Both the position numbers and the translations under genes were made by a program. Shown piece after piece: positions 25,513-33,997 of a DNA stretch of 64,000 bases. The DNA is taken from positions 2,976,001-3,040,000 of the forward strand of contig OZ242331.1 in NCBI GenBank assembly GCA_965208275.1. The letters are read 5' to 3'. This stretch comes from Bin5 sp022827195 (GTDB lineage: Bacteria > Chloroflexota > Anaerolineae > Caldilineales > Caldilineaceae). Each line of letters begins with the position of its first letter. Position 1 is the stretch's first letter. The notes beneath the pieces were generated by a model that was not told where the DNA came from, made no database searches, and worked only from the letters and a program-made list of their open reading frames with translations.

Positions 25513-26808
25513 TCAATCCCCGGAATCGAGCAGTTGGATGGCTCGATCAAGTTGAGGATCTTCGTCGTTTTCGCGCTGCTCGTTTGTGCGCTCGACAAAG
25601 ATGTCCGGTTCCAATCCTGTGCCGTTGATAGAGCGATCGTCGGGCGTGTACCAACGAGCGATTGTCACACGCAAGAGGCTCTCGTCGCTGAGGGTATGCG
25701 GCAGTTGGACGCTGCCTTTGCCGAAGGTAGTTTCGCCGACGAGACGCGCTCGTCCGGCGTCCTGCAGGGCGCCGGCGACGATTTCGCTGGCGCTGGCGCT
25801 GCCTTTATCGACCAAAACGACGAGGGGCAGGGCCTCGGGAACAAGAGCGTCGCTCTCGGAATCGTAAATCTCTTCCGTGCCGTCGCTGAAGCGTTCGATC
25901 AGAACGCGCTCCTCTTCAAGAAAGACGCTGGTAACCTGGATTGCCTCGCGTAACAGGCCGCCTGGATTCCCGCGCAGATCGAAGATCAGACCCTTTATGT
26001 TGTCGGTCAGCAGCACTGCGAGCTCGTCGCGCAGCTTTGCACCGGCATCATCGGAAAAGCGCTGCAGATGGACATAGGCGAACTCATCGTCGTCGCCATA
26101 GATCTCGCTTTCGACGACTGGGACCTCGATCCGGTCGCGGGTCACCGAGACATCGAATGGGTCATCCAGACCTTCGCGTCGGACTGTAAGGAGTACATCA
26201 GTGCCGCTCGGCCCCTTGATTCGGTTGATGGCCTCGGTCAAATTGGACAGGTCGGCCACGTCTTCGCCGTTGACAGCGATGATCAGGTCGCCGCGGCGAA
26301 TGCCGGCGTTCCAGGCCGGCTGATCTTCGAAGGGCTCGACGATGCGGACCGCTCCCTCATCTTCTGCCCACTCTACGAAAGCGCCAATGCCTTCGAAACT
26401 GCCCTGGATGCTCTCCAAGAAGCTGGTGGCTTCCTGCGGCGTAAGAAAGCCGGTGTTGTCATCGTCGAGTGTCTCCAACACACCGCGAATCGCGCCGTAG
26501 CTGCGTTCGGTGGACGATGGCAGCTCACCGTAGAAGTCCTCCTCGATTAACTCCATCGCCTCCCAGAAAACGTCCAGGTCTGCGGGCACCAGCGCACGCT
26601 CAGACTCCTCAGCGGCGGCGGCGGCGCTTGGGGCCAGGTCGGTCGTACTCATGCGGCCGACCAGAAAGCCGAAGCTGGAGCCAATCGAGAACATCAGCGC
26701 GGCCACCAGGAGGGCAACGCATCCGGTCATCTTAAGCCGCTGCCGCGGCGGAGCGTGGCCTTCGATATTAAACTTGGTCAGCGCGTTACGCGAGACATCT
26801 CTACCCAT
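25513..26808 (-). CDS. S41 family C-terminal processing peptidase (Ctp)
   Basis: A 431-residue envelope protease. A single N-terminal membrane segment at about residues 28-50 anchors it with the catalytic part outside. A PDZ domain (about 135-215) contains the carboxylate-binding GIRRGDLIIAVNG. The catalytic serine lies in KGSASASEIVAG (335-346) and the lysine is Lys364 in TFGKGSVQ, giving a Ser-Lys dyad. It should cleave secreted or membrane proteins near their C-termini. A GAGGT stands 8 bases before the ATG. It is 67 bp upstream of smpB on the same strand. Confidence 0.93.
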   Translation of the reverse strand: MGRDVSRNALTKFNIEGHAPPRQRLKMTGCVALLVAALMFSIGSSFGFLVGRMSTTDLAPSAAAAAEESERALVPADLDVFWEAMELIEEDFYGELPSSTERSYGAIRGVLETLDDDNTGFLTPQEATSFLESIQGSFEGIGAFVEWAEDEGAVRIVEPFEDQPAWNAGIRRGDLIIAVNGEDVADLSNLTEAINRIKGPSGTDVLLTVRREGLDDPFDVSVTRDRIEVPVVESEIYGDDDEFAYVHLQRFSDDAGAKLRDELAVLLTDNIKGLIFDLRGNPGGLLREAIQVTSVFLEEERVLIERFSDGTEEIYDSESDALVPEALPLVVLVDKGSASASEIVAGALQDAGRARLVGETTFGKGSVQLPHTLSDESLLRVTIARWYTPDDRSINGTGLEPDIFVERTNEQRENDEDPQLDRAIQLLDSGD

Positions 26809-27110
26809 TCAGTGGTACCTCAGACGAAAGCATAGGGATGAACTGCTGCTATGCAACTGCCGGCGGCTGCGCGGGAAAAAGTCGATCCGATAGACGGAGA
26901 CTTTCGAACAAATGGACTTGCTGGGAAATTGTACCATACGGATCGGGGGCAGAAAAGCAACCCTGCATCCAATGTGAGAGCGACCCGAAAGGGAAGAGGC
27001 GCATGGGTAGGGTGCAAATCGCGAAGGAGATTGCGAGGATTCCTGTAAGGGTGCGGGCGGGACTATAATGGAGACGGTGGCTCGGATTATGGCGTTTCCC
27101 GGAGGTAAAA
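26809..27110. other. Divergent intergenic region ctp/rraA-like
   Basis: About 300 bp between two divergent genes. A TATAAT at 27064-27069 is a likely -10 for the RraA-like gene, with no good -35 at the right distance. I see no gene in it. Confidence 0.45.
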
Positions 27111-27854
27111 ATGACGATACAAACTCAAGACATTCGACGTCCGCCGCGTACGCTGGTCGAGGGCTTGGCGGAGATAGGGGCGGCTACTGCCAGCGGGGAG
27201 CTGTACAGGCTCGGCATCAGTGACGCGCAGATTCGAGGGCCGCGGCCGTGGACGCCCGGCAAGGTCGTGGCAGGTCCGGCGCTGACGCTTCAGTTCATGC
27301 CGAAACGGGAGGACCTTTACGGCGCGGACGAGTACAACGACCCGGAACAGCAGCTTCATCGCCATGTCCTGTACCACACACAGCCGGGTGACGTTGTCGT
27401 CGTCGATGCCAGGGGAGAGATGTCCAGCGGTGTGTTCGGCGAGATGATGCTCACATACTTTCAGGGACGGGGTGGAGCCGGAGTTGTGATCGATGGCTGC
27501 ATCCGCGACTTCCCTAAGGCGAGCGAACTGGAACTGGGTCTGTGGCTGCGAGGCGTTACGCCGAACTTCCACACGCAGACAAACATTTTCCCGTTTGCGG
27601 TGAATGTGCCGGTTGCGTGCGGGGGAACGATGGTGATGCCTGGAGATATTGTTATCGCCGACGACGATGGCGCAGTGGTGGTGCCGGTCGGCTTGGCGGA
27701 AGAGTTGCTGACGAATGCGGGCGAACACGCCGAATGGGAGGAGTTTTCGCGCATGAGGCTGGCCGAGGGCGGCGACCTGCGCAAATACTATCCTTTGCGG
27801 GAGGACGCCCAGGCCGAATACGAGGCTTGGCGGGCCAAACAGCAGCAACAGTAG
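27111..27854 (+). CDS. RraA-like / HMG aldolase-type family protein
   Basis: A 247-residue protein of the RraA-like fold. The family includes 4-hydroxy-4-methyl-2-oxoglutarate/oxaloacetate aldolases and the RNase E inhibitor RraA. Relevant motifs: VVVDARGEMSSGVFGEMM, GGAGVVIDGCIRDFP (Arg-Asp that position pyruvate and a divalent metal in the aldolases) and PGDIVIADDDGAVVVP. The Arg-Asp pair favours a catalytic (aldolase or decarboxylase) role over RNase E regulation. The ATG has a strong CCGGAGG site. Confidence 0.85.
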   Translation: MTIQTQDIRRPPRTLVEGLAEIGAATASGELYRLGISDAQIRGPRPWTPGKVVAGPALTLQFMPKREDLYGADEYNDPEQQLHRHVLYHTQPGDVVVVDARGEMSSGVFGEMMLTYFQGRGGAGVVIDGCIRDFPKASELELGLWLRGVTPNFHTQTNIFPFAVNVPVACGGTMVMPGDIVIADDDGAVVVPVGLAEELLTNAGEHAEWEEFSRMRLAEGGDLRKYYPLREDAQAEYEAWRAKQQQQ

Positions 27855-27967
27855 GCCGGGCTGGACCATTCTCCTAGTTGTCAGCCTATGGAGCTGGAGA
27901 AAACCGGTCAATTCATGGTATGATCTGAGAACGTCTGCAGATCCAGAAAACTCAAGGTGTCGTAGCT

Positions 27968-28495
27968 GTGTCTACTTTTGCCGAATCCAAACGGATGCCT
28001 GGCAGCGAATGGCTGAAGAACCGTCCGCGCCTTTTGGAGGCGGTCTATGCGACCTCAAAATCGACTCTGCAGTTTCTCTACCCGCTGCTGAGGCGAGTCA
28101 CTCCTGCAGGGTGGCGAAAGCGCATTTTCGTCTGGAGCGAAGAGGTATCCAAGGGATATCTCTTCAACTGCCAGATGTGCGGCCAGTGCATTCTCCACAG
28201 CACGGGCATGACTTGCCCGATGAACTGTCCGAAGAACCTGCGCAACGGACCGTGCGGCGGTGTGCGTCAGAACGGCCATTGCGAGGTAATCCCGGAGATG
28301 CCGTGTGTGTGGGCACAGGCGTGGCGGCGCGACGCGTTGATGGGCCGTTACGGGGGCGAGGTCATGGAATTGCAGCCGCCTGTGAACAGAGGATTGCAGA
28401 ACAGCAGTGCATGGCTGAATCTGCTGGATGGAGTCGACGTTGAGCAGCCGCCCGGTTGGTCAACGATAGAGCTGGACGAGACCGAGTCGACGTAA
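27968..28495 (+). CDS. Methylenetetrahydrofolate reductase C-terminal domain protein (MetV-like)
   Basis: A 175-residue protein of the MTHFR_C type. It contains a dense cysteine cluster, CQMCGQCILHSTGMTCPMNC then CGGVRQNGHC, suited to binding zinc or an iron-sulfur cluster. In organisms with the Wood-Ljungdahl pathway, MetV of this family partners MetF. A GTG at 27968 is the start. metF lies directly downstream, so the two probably form one complex that reduces methylene-THF to methyl-THF. The N-terminal 45 residues are basic and helical. Confidence 0.85.
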   Translation: MSTFAESKRMPGSEWLKNRPRLLEAVYATSKSTLQFLYPLLRRVTPAGWRKRIFVWSEEVSKGYLFNCQMCGQCILHSTGMTCPMNCPKNLRNGPCGGVRQNGHCEVIPEMPCVWAQAWRRDALMGRYGGEVMELQPPVNRGLQNSSAWLNLLDGVDVEQPPGWSTIELDETEST

Positions 28496-28563
28496 ACTGA
28501 GGTCCGGCAGGGGCATGTCGTTTCTTGGTCCCACGCGGGGCTTCTTCCACTCTATACCTGCAC

Positions 28564-29541
28564 ATGGTTCATTCAGACCCAGTTCCAACCGATAGCGAAA
28601 GCGAGCAGGGCAGTTCCGAGTCCCGTCTGCAGCAGGTGCTGCTCGGCGGGCACTTTGCCGTTACTGCGGAGTTGAATGCGCCGGATTCGGCCGACCCGAA
28701 GGATGTGTACGCAAACGCGCAGGCGTTGGGGGATGTATGCGACGCGATCAACGCCACGGATGGCTCGGGTGCAAACTGCCACATGAGCAGCGTCGCCTGT
28801 TGCGCGCTGATGGCAAGGGCGGGCTATGAGCCGGTCTTGCAGGTGAGCTGCCGGGACCGCAATCGCATCGCGATTCAGGGCGATCTGCTGGGCGCGGCCG
28901 CGCTGGGCGTCCACAATGTGCTCTGTCTCACGGGTGACGATGTGAGCGCAGGCGACCAGCCCGAGTCACGGCGTGTTTTTGACTTCGACGCTCTGCACCT
29001 GTTGCGAACGGCCGCGATCATGCGGGATCAAGGCGTTTTCCTAAGCGGGCGCAAACTGACCACGCCGCCCCGCTATTTCCTTGGCGCGGCGGCCAACCCT
29101 TTTGTGCCGCCGCAGGACCTGCGCCACCTGCGCCTTGCGAAGAAGATCGAGGCCGGTGCGGAGTTCATCCAGACGCAGTACTGCTACGACCTGCCAGTTT
29201 TTGAGGCGTTTATGCGCCGCGTGCGCGACATGGGGCTGCACGAGCGAGTCTACATTCTGGTGGGGGTCGGACCGCTGCGCTCGGAACGGGCCGCGGAGTT
29301 CATGCGCAGCCGTGTGCCTGGCGTGCACATTCCGGATGCGGTGGTAGAGAGATTGGCGAAGACGCCGCGAAAGCAGAAACGCGAGGAGGGCATTCGCATC
29401 TGTGTGGAGATTATCGAGCAGGTGCGTCAGATAGAAGGTGTGCACGGCGTCCATATCATGGCCTACCGTCAGGAGGAGGCCGTGCCTGAGATTGTCGAGC
29501 GAGCGGGCATACCGCGAATTGCGGCATTGAAACAGGGGTGA
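28564..29541 (+). CDS. metF: Methylenetetrahydrofolate reductase (MetF-like)
   Basis: A 325-residue TIM-barrel MTHFR. Signatures: the strand FAVTAELNAPDSADP with the catalytic glutamate region, ALGVHNVLCLTGDDVSAGDQ that contacts the flavin, and AGAEFIQTQYCYDLPVFEAF. It should reduce 5,10-methylene-THF to 5-methyl-THF using FAD. The ATG at 28564 is preferred over an upstream TTG at 28525 because the extra residues are not family-like; neither has a strong ribosome site. It follows the MetV-like gene by 68 bp. Confidence 0.9.
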   Translation: MVHSDPVPTDSESEQGSSESRLQQVLLGGHFAVTAELNAPDSADPKDVYANAQALGDVCDAINATDGSGANCHMSSVACCALMARAGYEPVLQVSCRDRNRIAIQGDLLGAAALGVHNVLCLTGDDVSAGDQPESRRVFDFDALHLLRTAAIMRDQGVFLSGRKLTTPPRYFLGAAANPFVPPQDLRHLRLAKKIEAGAEFIQTQYCYDLPVFEAFMRRVRDMGLHERVYILVGVGPLRSERAAEFMRSRVPGVHIPDAVVERLAKTPRKQKREEGIRICVEIIEQVRQIEGVHGVHIMAYRQEEAVPEIVERAGIPRIAALKQG

Positions 29542-29903
29542 CCGGTCACAACGGAGACAGGGCCAAAAGACCAGTTCTCTGCCGCGAATTCAGGGGCGCA
29601 TAGGCACTTTCATCCGGTTCTGTTCTGCTGAGAATGTCTCGCTTCAGATTTGCGGAAGTAATGAGAGCGGAAGAGGTGTCTTGTCGCCTGTGTGCCGTCG
29701 CAGTTGGGATAACCGCTGCCATTCCGTGTTTTGGGGTACGCAGTTTCCTTCCAGCCCCTTCACATCCCGCAAACCCCGAGAATCGCCCGTTGCAGGCTCC
29801 TCCAATTCTCCTCTCGGTCTGCCTGTGTTCTACGAAAGCTGCCATATTCCGGAACTGCGACGCCGCCCTATTGCCCTCAATCGTCGCAAGACCGCGTGTC
29901 GGC
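29542..29903. other. Intergenic region with no recognised element
   Basis: Between the convergent metF and the pseudogene. I see no open frame with support, no strong hairpin and no RNA gene. It may include eroded sequence from the neighbouring decayed gene. Confidence 0.5.
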
Positions 29904-31442
29904 TCAGGGCAAGGTGAACGTGTCCAACGCGGCCCGGTCATCCGGTTGCAACAGCCCACCGGTAACAATGGGCAGCCGCTCCCATCCATCTCCCACATGC
30001 CGGTACCAGCCGACAAGAACCTGAAATACTCCCTTTGGTAATCCTGGGATAATCCGCTCATCAACTTTCGTTTCGTCCGGAGACCAGATCGACGTCGGAT
30101 ACTGGCCGCCGAGCGGTCCAATGTCCGCTTGGGCGATAATGTTGTCGTCCGAGTCAACGATGTGGACAAAAGAGGTGAAGTCCTCTGGAGGTGTGTTGAC
30201 GGCCTTCCAAAAGAAGACGATTGTCAGCCGGTCGGATTCAGCCGACAGCGTGAATCTCTCAAGCCTGATGAATTCGCCAAAGCTGATATCCGCGCGTGTT
30301 TCCGGTACGCGACTGTCTGGAGGCAATGGGATCTTGAAAGTCTGCAAATGTAGCTGATCCCTTCCTGACGCCAAGTGAATTCGTTCGCGCGAAAGAAAGT
30401 CCAGTAGACCTACGTGCAGCTGATAAGGACCGAAACCAAGGTTGTCGGGAATGGAGAGACTATGGCTCAGCGGCATGATCTGTCCAGGTTGCCAGGCGCG
30501 CATTCTGAATACACCCCTCAGCGGCCAGATGTGCGTGTTCGCGACGACAGCTTCACGGTTTTGGTCGAAGAGCTGGACGAGCAACTCGACATCCCGTTCA
30601 ATCTCGTAAGCGGGTTGCCAGTAGTAGGTCAACCAGCGGGGATTCCCCGGCCTCAGAATGCTGCTCCGGTAACCGACCCGATCCATACCATTGGCAAAGG
30701 AGGCCCGGTGGGGGACGAACTGGGGAGAAGCGCCTTGCCAGCGCGCGGTGAAGGCTTTGGCTACCACGACGCCGTTACCGGCTACGATTGCTGACTCCTC
30801 ACCGTCAAGAGCTTCGATGCTGTCGTCCAGAGGAGGGAGGAGGTAGGCTGTCCTATTTTTGAGAAGAACCCATTCGTCAAGGTTCTATTCGGTTGTTGCC
30901 AAGCGGACAAACTTGGGTTCAAGGACTGTAACAGATTCGCCCTCCATCAGCGGAGCATCCATGCCGCTCCTGCGTTTCGGGAACCGGTCGGACAGCAGAA
31001 AAGCGAGTGGCTCAAACTGGTAATGCCCGTTGGGCACGATGATGGGCGATTCAGGATGATTGCTGATGAATTCAGCCAGTGCGATTCCTATCAGACTGTT
31101 GTGCCACTCCAGTCTATCTGAGGCGAGGACGTCTGGCTTGACTCGGGTTGCGTAGTCCCACTGCCTCAAGAAGCCCGACGAAACAACCATCAACAGGACA
31201 ATGCCGCCGGACCATCGGGGTAGATGACGAGAGCCTTCCAGCCAGGCCCAAGTGGCCGCTCCACCTGAGCCAGTCACGATTACGAAGTCTAATGCGTATA
31301 TCCCCAACCTGCTTGCATCCTCGCCAATGCCAGGCGGCGCCGTCAGCCAGTGCATGGAATAGGTAACAAGACCACCCAGGAACAATGCTCCTGGGTGCAG
31401 GGCTTTGCTGTAGCTTCTCAAACGGGATTGCGACTTACGCAC
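29904..31442 (-). pseudogene. Remnant of membrane glycosyltransferase-like protein with in-frame amber stop
   Basis: Two open stretches, 31442-30888 and 30884 down to 29904, lie in the same frame and are separated by a single TAG at 30885-30887. Reading through gives a continuous 512-residue product without gap: it passes from RLATTE, over the stop, to NLDEWVLLKNRTAYLL. The first part has hydrophobic segments (ALFLGGLVTYSMHWL, GIVLLMVVSSGFL) and then a soluble region like the C-terminal part of large GT-C glycosyltransferases of environmental Chloroflexota. The second part is a beta-rich extracytoplasmic domain. The catalytic N-terminal membrane region is not found, so the gene is both truncated and interrupted. 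Family assignment is inference. Confidence 0.6.
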
Positions 31443-31807
31443 GGGGTGCCTGAACTCTGGCGAAGAAATAGCTGTGAAGGGCCTCTATTTGGTGACTTTG
31501 TACCGGTGAGTTCAATGTAAGACTGTCAGGCAGCTGTTCCTCCAAAGTGCAATCTGGGATGTCTGAAGAAAGAATCCCGGGTAACTCCTGCATCAGACCT
31601 GTAACCGCCGGTTGGCGTCTACGTCAGACCCGGTAGTTCCTGCACTTGCCCCAGTCGCAGGTAGGCCAAGCCTGATTTCCGGTAACAGGGTTTTCAAATC
31701 GTCAAGTTAAGGCGCATCGTCCTGAGCCGCTACACCGCCGGCGGCTACAAGAGGCATCGAGCTTCAGAACAAGCCTATTGGCGACCACGCTTACCGGCAA
31801 CCGGAAC
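31443..31807 (-). other. Probable decayed upstream part of the same gene
   Basis: No intact gene. On the minus strand short open pieces in different frames, including one encoding MQELPGILSSDIP from 31593, and a similar VQELPGL piece in another frame about 65 bp earlier, suggest frameshifted repeats of TPR-like character. I treat it as eroded coding sequence. Confidence 0.35.
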
Positions 31808-33061
31808 TTAACTGCCCGGGAGCACAAAATAGAAACGGGCGCCGCCTTCGAAGCGGTTCTCGGCGCCGATTGCGCCGCCGTGGGCTTCGACGACTGCTTT
31901 GGCGATGGCTAGGCCGAGGCCGGAGCCGCCTCCCTTGGCTCGGCTGCGAGACTGTTCGCCGCGATAGAACTGCTCGAAAACCTTGGACAGGCTCTCAGCG
32001 GGTATTCCCGGCCCGGAGTCGTAGACATCGACGCGCACACCGCCGACGACTCGCTGGGCGGTGACGGAGACCGAGCCGCCTTGAGGAGTGTGCCGGACTG
32101 CGTTGCCGACCAGGTTGGTGAGAACGCGGCCGATGAGGCCGGGGTCAACCCAGACGGGATCGACGCGGGGGTCTGCACTGCCGGAAAGGGCGATTTCCAG
32201 CTCTTCGCAGCGTACGGCGAAACTCTCCAGCGTGTCCGAGATCAGGTCGGAAAGCGATATCGGCTGCCGATTCAAGTGGAGCCCACCGGCCTCAATCTGG
32301 GCCATTTCGAAAAGTTCGTCGATCAGGGAGGATAGGGATGCTGCATCGCGCTGTACAGTTCGCAGATAGTGTTGGGCCTTTGACGGTTCGGTCACAATAC
32401 CGTCGGTCAGGGCCTCGACGAGTGCCTGGATTGAGGCAAGAGGCGTTCGAAGGTCATGTCCGATCCAGGCAAGGAGATTGCGGCGGAGCTGCTCGGTCTC
32501 CAGTTGATGCCGTTCGGCCTCTTCGAGCCGTGCAACCATTCGGTTGAACGTATGGCCCAACTGCGCCAGCTCATCTCTGCCGACGACCTCGACACGCACG
32601 CTTCGTTTTCCTTCGGCGATCGCTGCGGCGGCTCGACCCACCCATCGAATCTTCTCCGACAGGGCAGTTGACAGAAAGTAGCCAAGCGCGGTTGCGATGC
32701 CGCCTGCGAAGATGAGCAGCACCGCGGCCAGACGAAGGTCGTGGTCGCTGGCGAACATGAGCCGGGCTGTGACGAAGACATTCAGGAATGTCAGGAGGCT
32801 GGCGAAGCCGTATCCGCCCAGGAGGGTCCAACTGAGGCGAGGGGAGTAGTGCAGCCAGCCGAGTCGATATACCAAATATACTGCGGCCACGGACAGTAGG
32901 GCGGTTGCGGTCAGGAACAGCGCCATCGCCCCCAGGTCGTTCAGCGGTGGATCAAGAAACGCGAGGAAGAGCAGGAGGCCGCCAACGACTGCAATGATGA
33001 CACCGATAAGAAAGCGGAGTGGCAGCGTTACCGGCGAATGCATCGAGGTAGTCGTATTCAT
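31808..33061 (-). CDS. Sensor histidine kinase (HAMP-HisKA-HATPase)
   Basis: A 417-residue membrane kinase. Four hydrophobic segments span about residues 12-36, 42-66, 78-99 and 108-131, with hardly any extracellular domain, so it probably senses within or near the membrane. A HAMP region follows (about 131-185). The phosphorylated histidine is His202 in WIGHDLRTPLAS. The ATPase domain has N (NLVGNAVRHTPQGG), G1 (DSGPGIP) and G2 (GSGLGLAIAKA) boxes. It lies 48 bp downstream of its response regulator gene on the same strand. The spondin/LysM gene diverges from this pair. Confidence 0.93.
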   Translation of the reverse strand: MNTTTSMHSPVTLPLRFLIGVIIAVVGGLLLFLAFLDPPLNDLGAMALFLTATALLSVAAVYLVYRLGWLHYSPRLSWTLLGGYGFASLLTFLNVFVTARLMFASDHDLRLAAVLLIFAGGIATALGYFLSTALSEKIRWVGRAAAAIAEGKRSVRVEVVGRDELAQLGHTFNRMVARLEEAERHQLETEQLRRNLLAWIGHDLRTPLASIQALVEALTDGIVTEPSKAQHYLRTVQRDAASLSSLIDELFEMAQIEAGGLHLNRQPISLSDLISDTLESFAVRCEELEIALSGSADPRVDPVWVDPGLIGRVLTNLVGNAVRHTPQGGSVSVTAQRVVGGVRVDVYDSGPGIPAESLSKVFEQFYRGEQSRSRAKGGGSGLGLAIAKAVVEAHGGAIGAENRFEGGARFYFVLPGS

Positions 33062-33109
33062 GTAGCGCTCCTTAGTGGGGGAGACAGGCGGGTGCGATGT
33101 CCGGCGCGC

Positions 33110-33811
33110 TTATCGCTCTCCTGGCTCGAAGCGGTAGCCTACACCCCAAACCGTTAGAATATGCTGCGGGTTCGAAGGGTCTTTTTCGATCTTTTCGCGC
33201 AGACGCCGCACATGGACGGTGACGGTGCTGGCGTCGATATATTCGGCCACACCCCAGACCCTATCGAGCAATTGGGTGCGATTGAAGACCTGGTGAGGGT
33301 TGCTGACGAACATCCACAGCAGATCGTACTCCTTGATCGTCAGCGCGACCTCTTTTCCTTCGATTGTTACCTGGCGTGTACGTGGGTCGATTCGCATGGT
33401 GCCGACAGAGACCGGACTCTCTCCACCGGGCTGCGCCGGGGACTGCTGGGTTCGGCGCAGCACTGCCTTCACGCGGCTGACCAGCTCGCGCGGGCTGAAG
33501 GGTTTGACAACGTAGTCATCGGCGCCCAGTTCCAGTCCGAGAATGCGATCGATTTCATCCTTGCGTGCGGTCAGCAGGATAACCGGAATCGAACTGGTCG
33601 CGCGCACCTGGCGGGTGACCTCATAGCCGTCGACACCGGGAAGCATTACATCGAGGATCAGCAGTTCCGGCGGGTCGGTCCGTATCAGATCCAGAGCGGC
33701 TTGCCCGTCTCCGACTACGGTTGGCTCAAAGCCACTTCGTTCGAGGTAAAGACTGACGACCTCCCGAATGCTGGGTTCATCGTCGACAACAAGAATCTTT
33801 GTGCCGGCCAC
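33110..33811 (-). CDS. OmpR/PhoB-family response regulator
   Basis: A 233-residue regulator. The receiver domain has the acidic pair Asp10-Asp11, the phosphorylation site Asp54 in LLILDVMLPG, and the switch Thr and Lys in ILLTARKDE and DDYVVKPFSP. The C-terminal winged helix-turn-helix carries YIDASTVTVHVRRLREKIE, the DNA-recognition segment. The downstream kinase gene is its likely partner. The divergent promoter at 33890-33918 is a plausible target, by position only. Confidence 0.94.
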   Translation of the reverse strand: MAGTKILVVDDEPSIREVVSLYLERSGFEPTVVGDGQAALDLIRTDPPELLILDVMLPGVDGYEVTRQVRATSSIPVILLTARKDEIDRILGLELGADDYVVKPFSPRELVSRVKAVLRRTQQSPAQPGGESPVSVGTMRIDPRTRQVTIEGKEVALTIKEYDLLWMFVSNPHQVFNRTQLLDRVWGVAEYIDASTVTVHVRRLREKIEKDPSNPQHILTVWGVGYRFEPGER

Positions 33812-33889
33812 GGGAGCGGAATCTCCTCACAGTTTGCCGTGGGTATGACGATTGCGGCATCCGGTTAATAATTCAGTAATGTTTATTAC

Positions 33890-33918
33890 CTGACACAGTC
33901 CATTTTGTCTGATACAAT
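33890..33918 (+). promoter_or_regulatory. Putative sigma-70 promoter of spondin/LysM gene
   Basis: CTGACA (33890-33895) and TACAAT (33913-33918) are separated by 17 bp. The inverted pattern TAATAATTCAG/GTTTATTA just upstream (about 33866-33888) could be a regulator site. The start codon at 33998 has GGAGGGAGGA before it. Confidence 0.6.
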
Positions 33919-33997
33919 GGGTGGAGGGGTTCCCCTGCTCGCTCACATTGTTGCATATCATCCGCATTAGACCAACCTGGAGGGAGGAATTTACCCT

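Noticed and set aside
30885..30887. TAG read as pyrrolysine or suppressed amber
   Set aside because: No special motif or Pyl gene is nearby, the upstream part of the gene is also broken, and the site is not a known functional position. Pseudogene decay is simpler.
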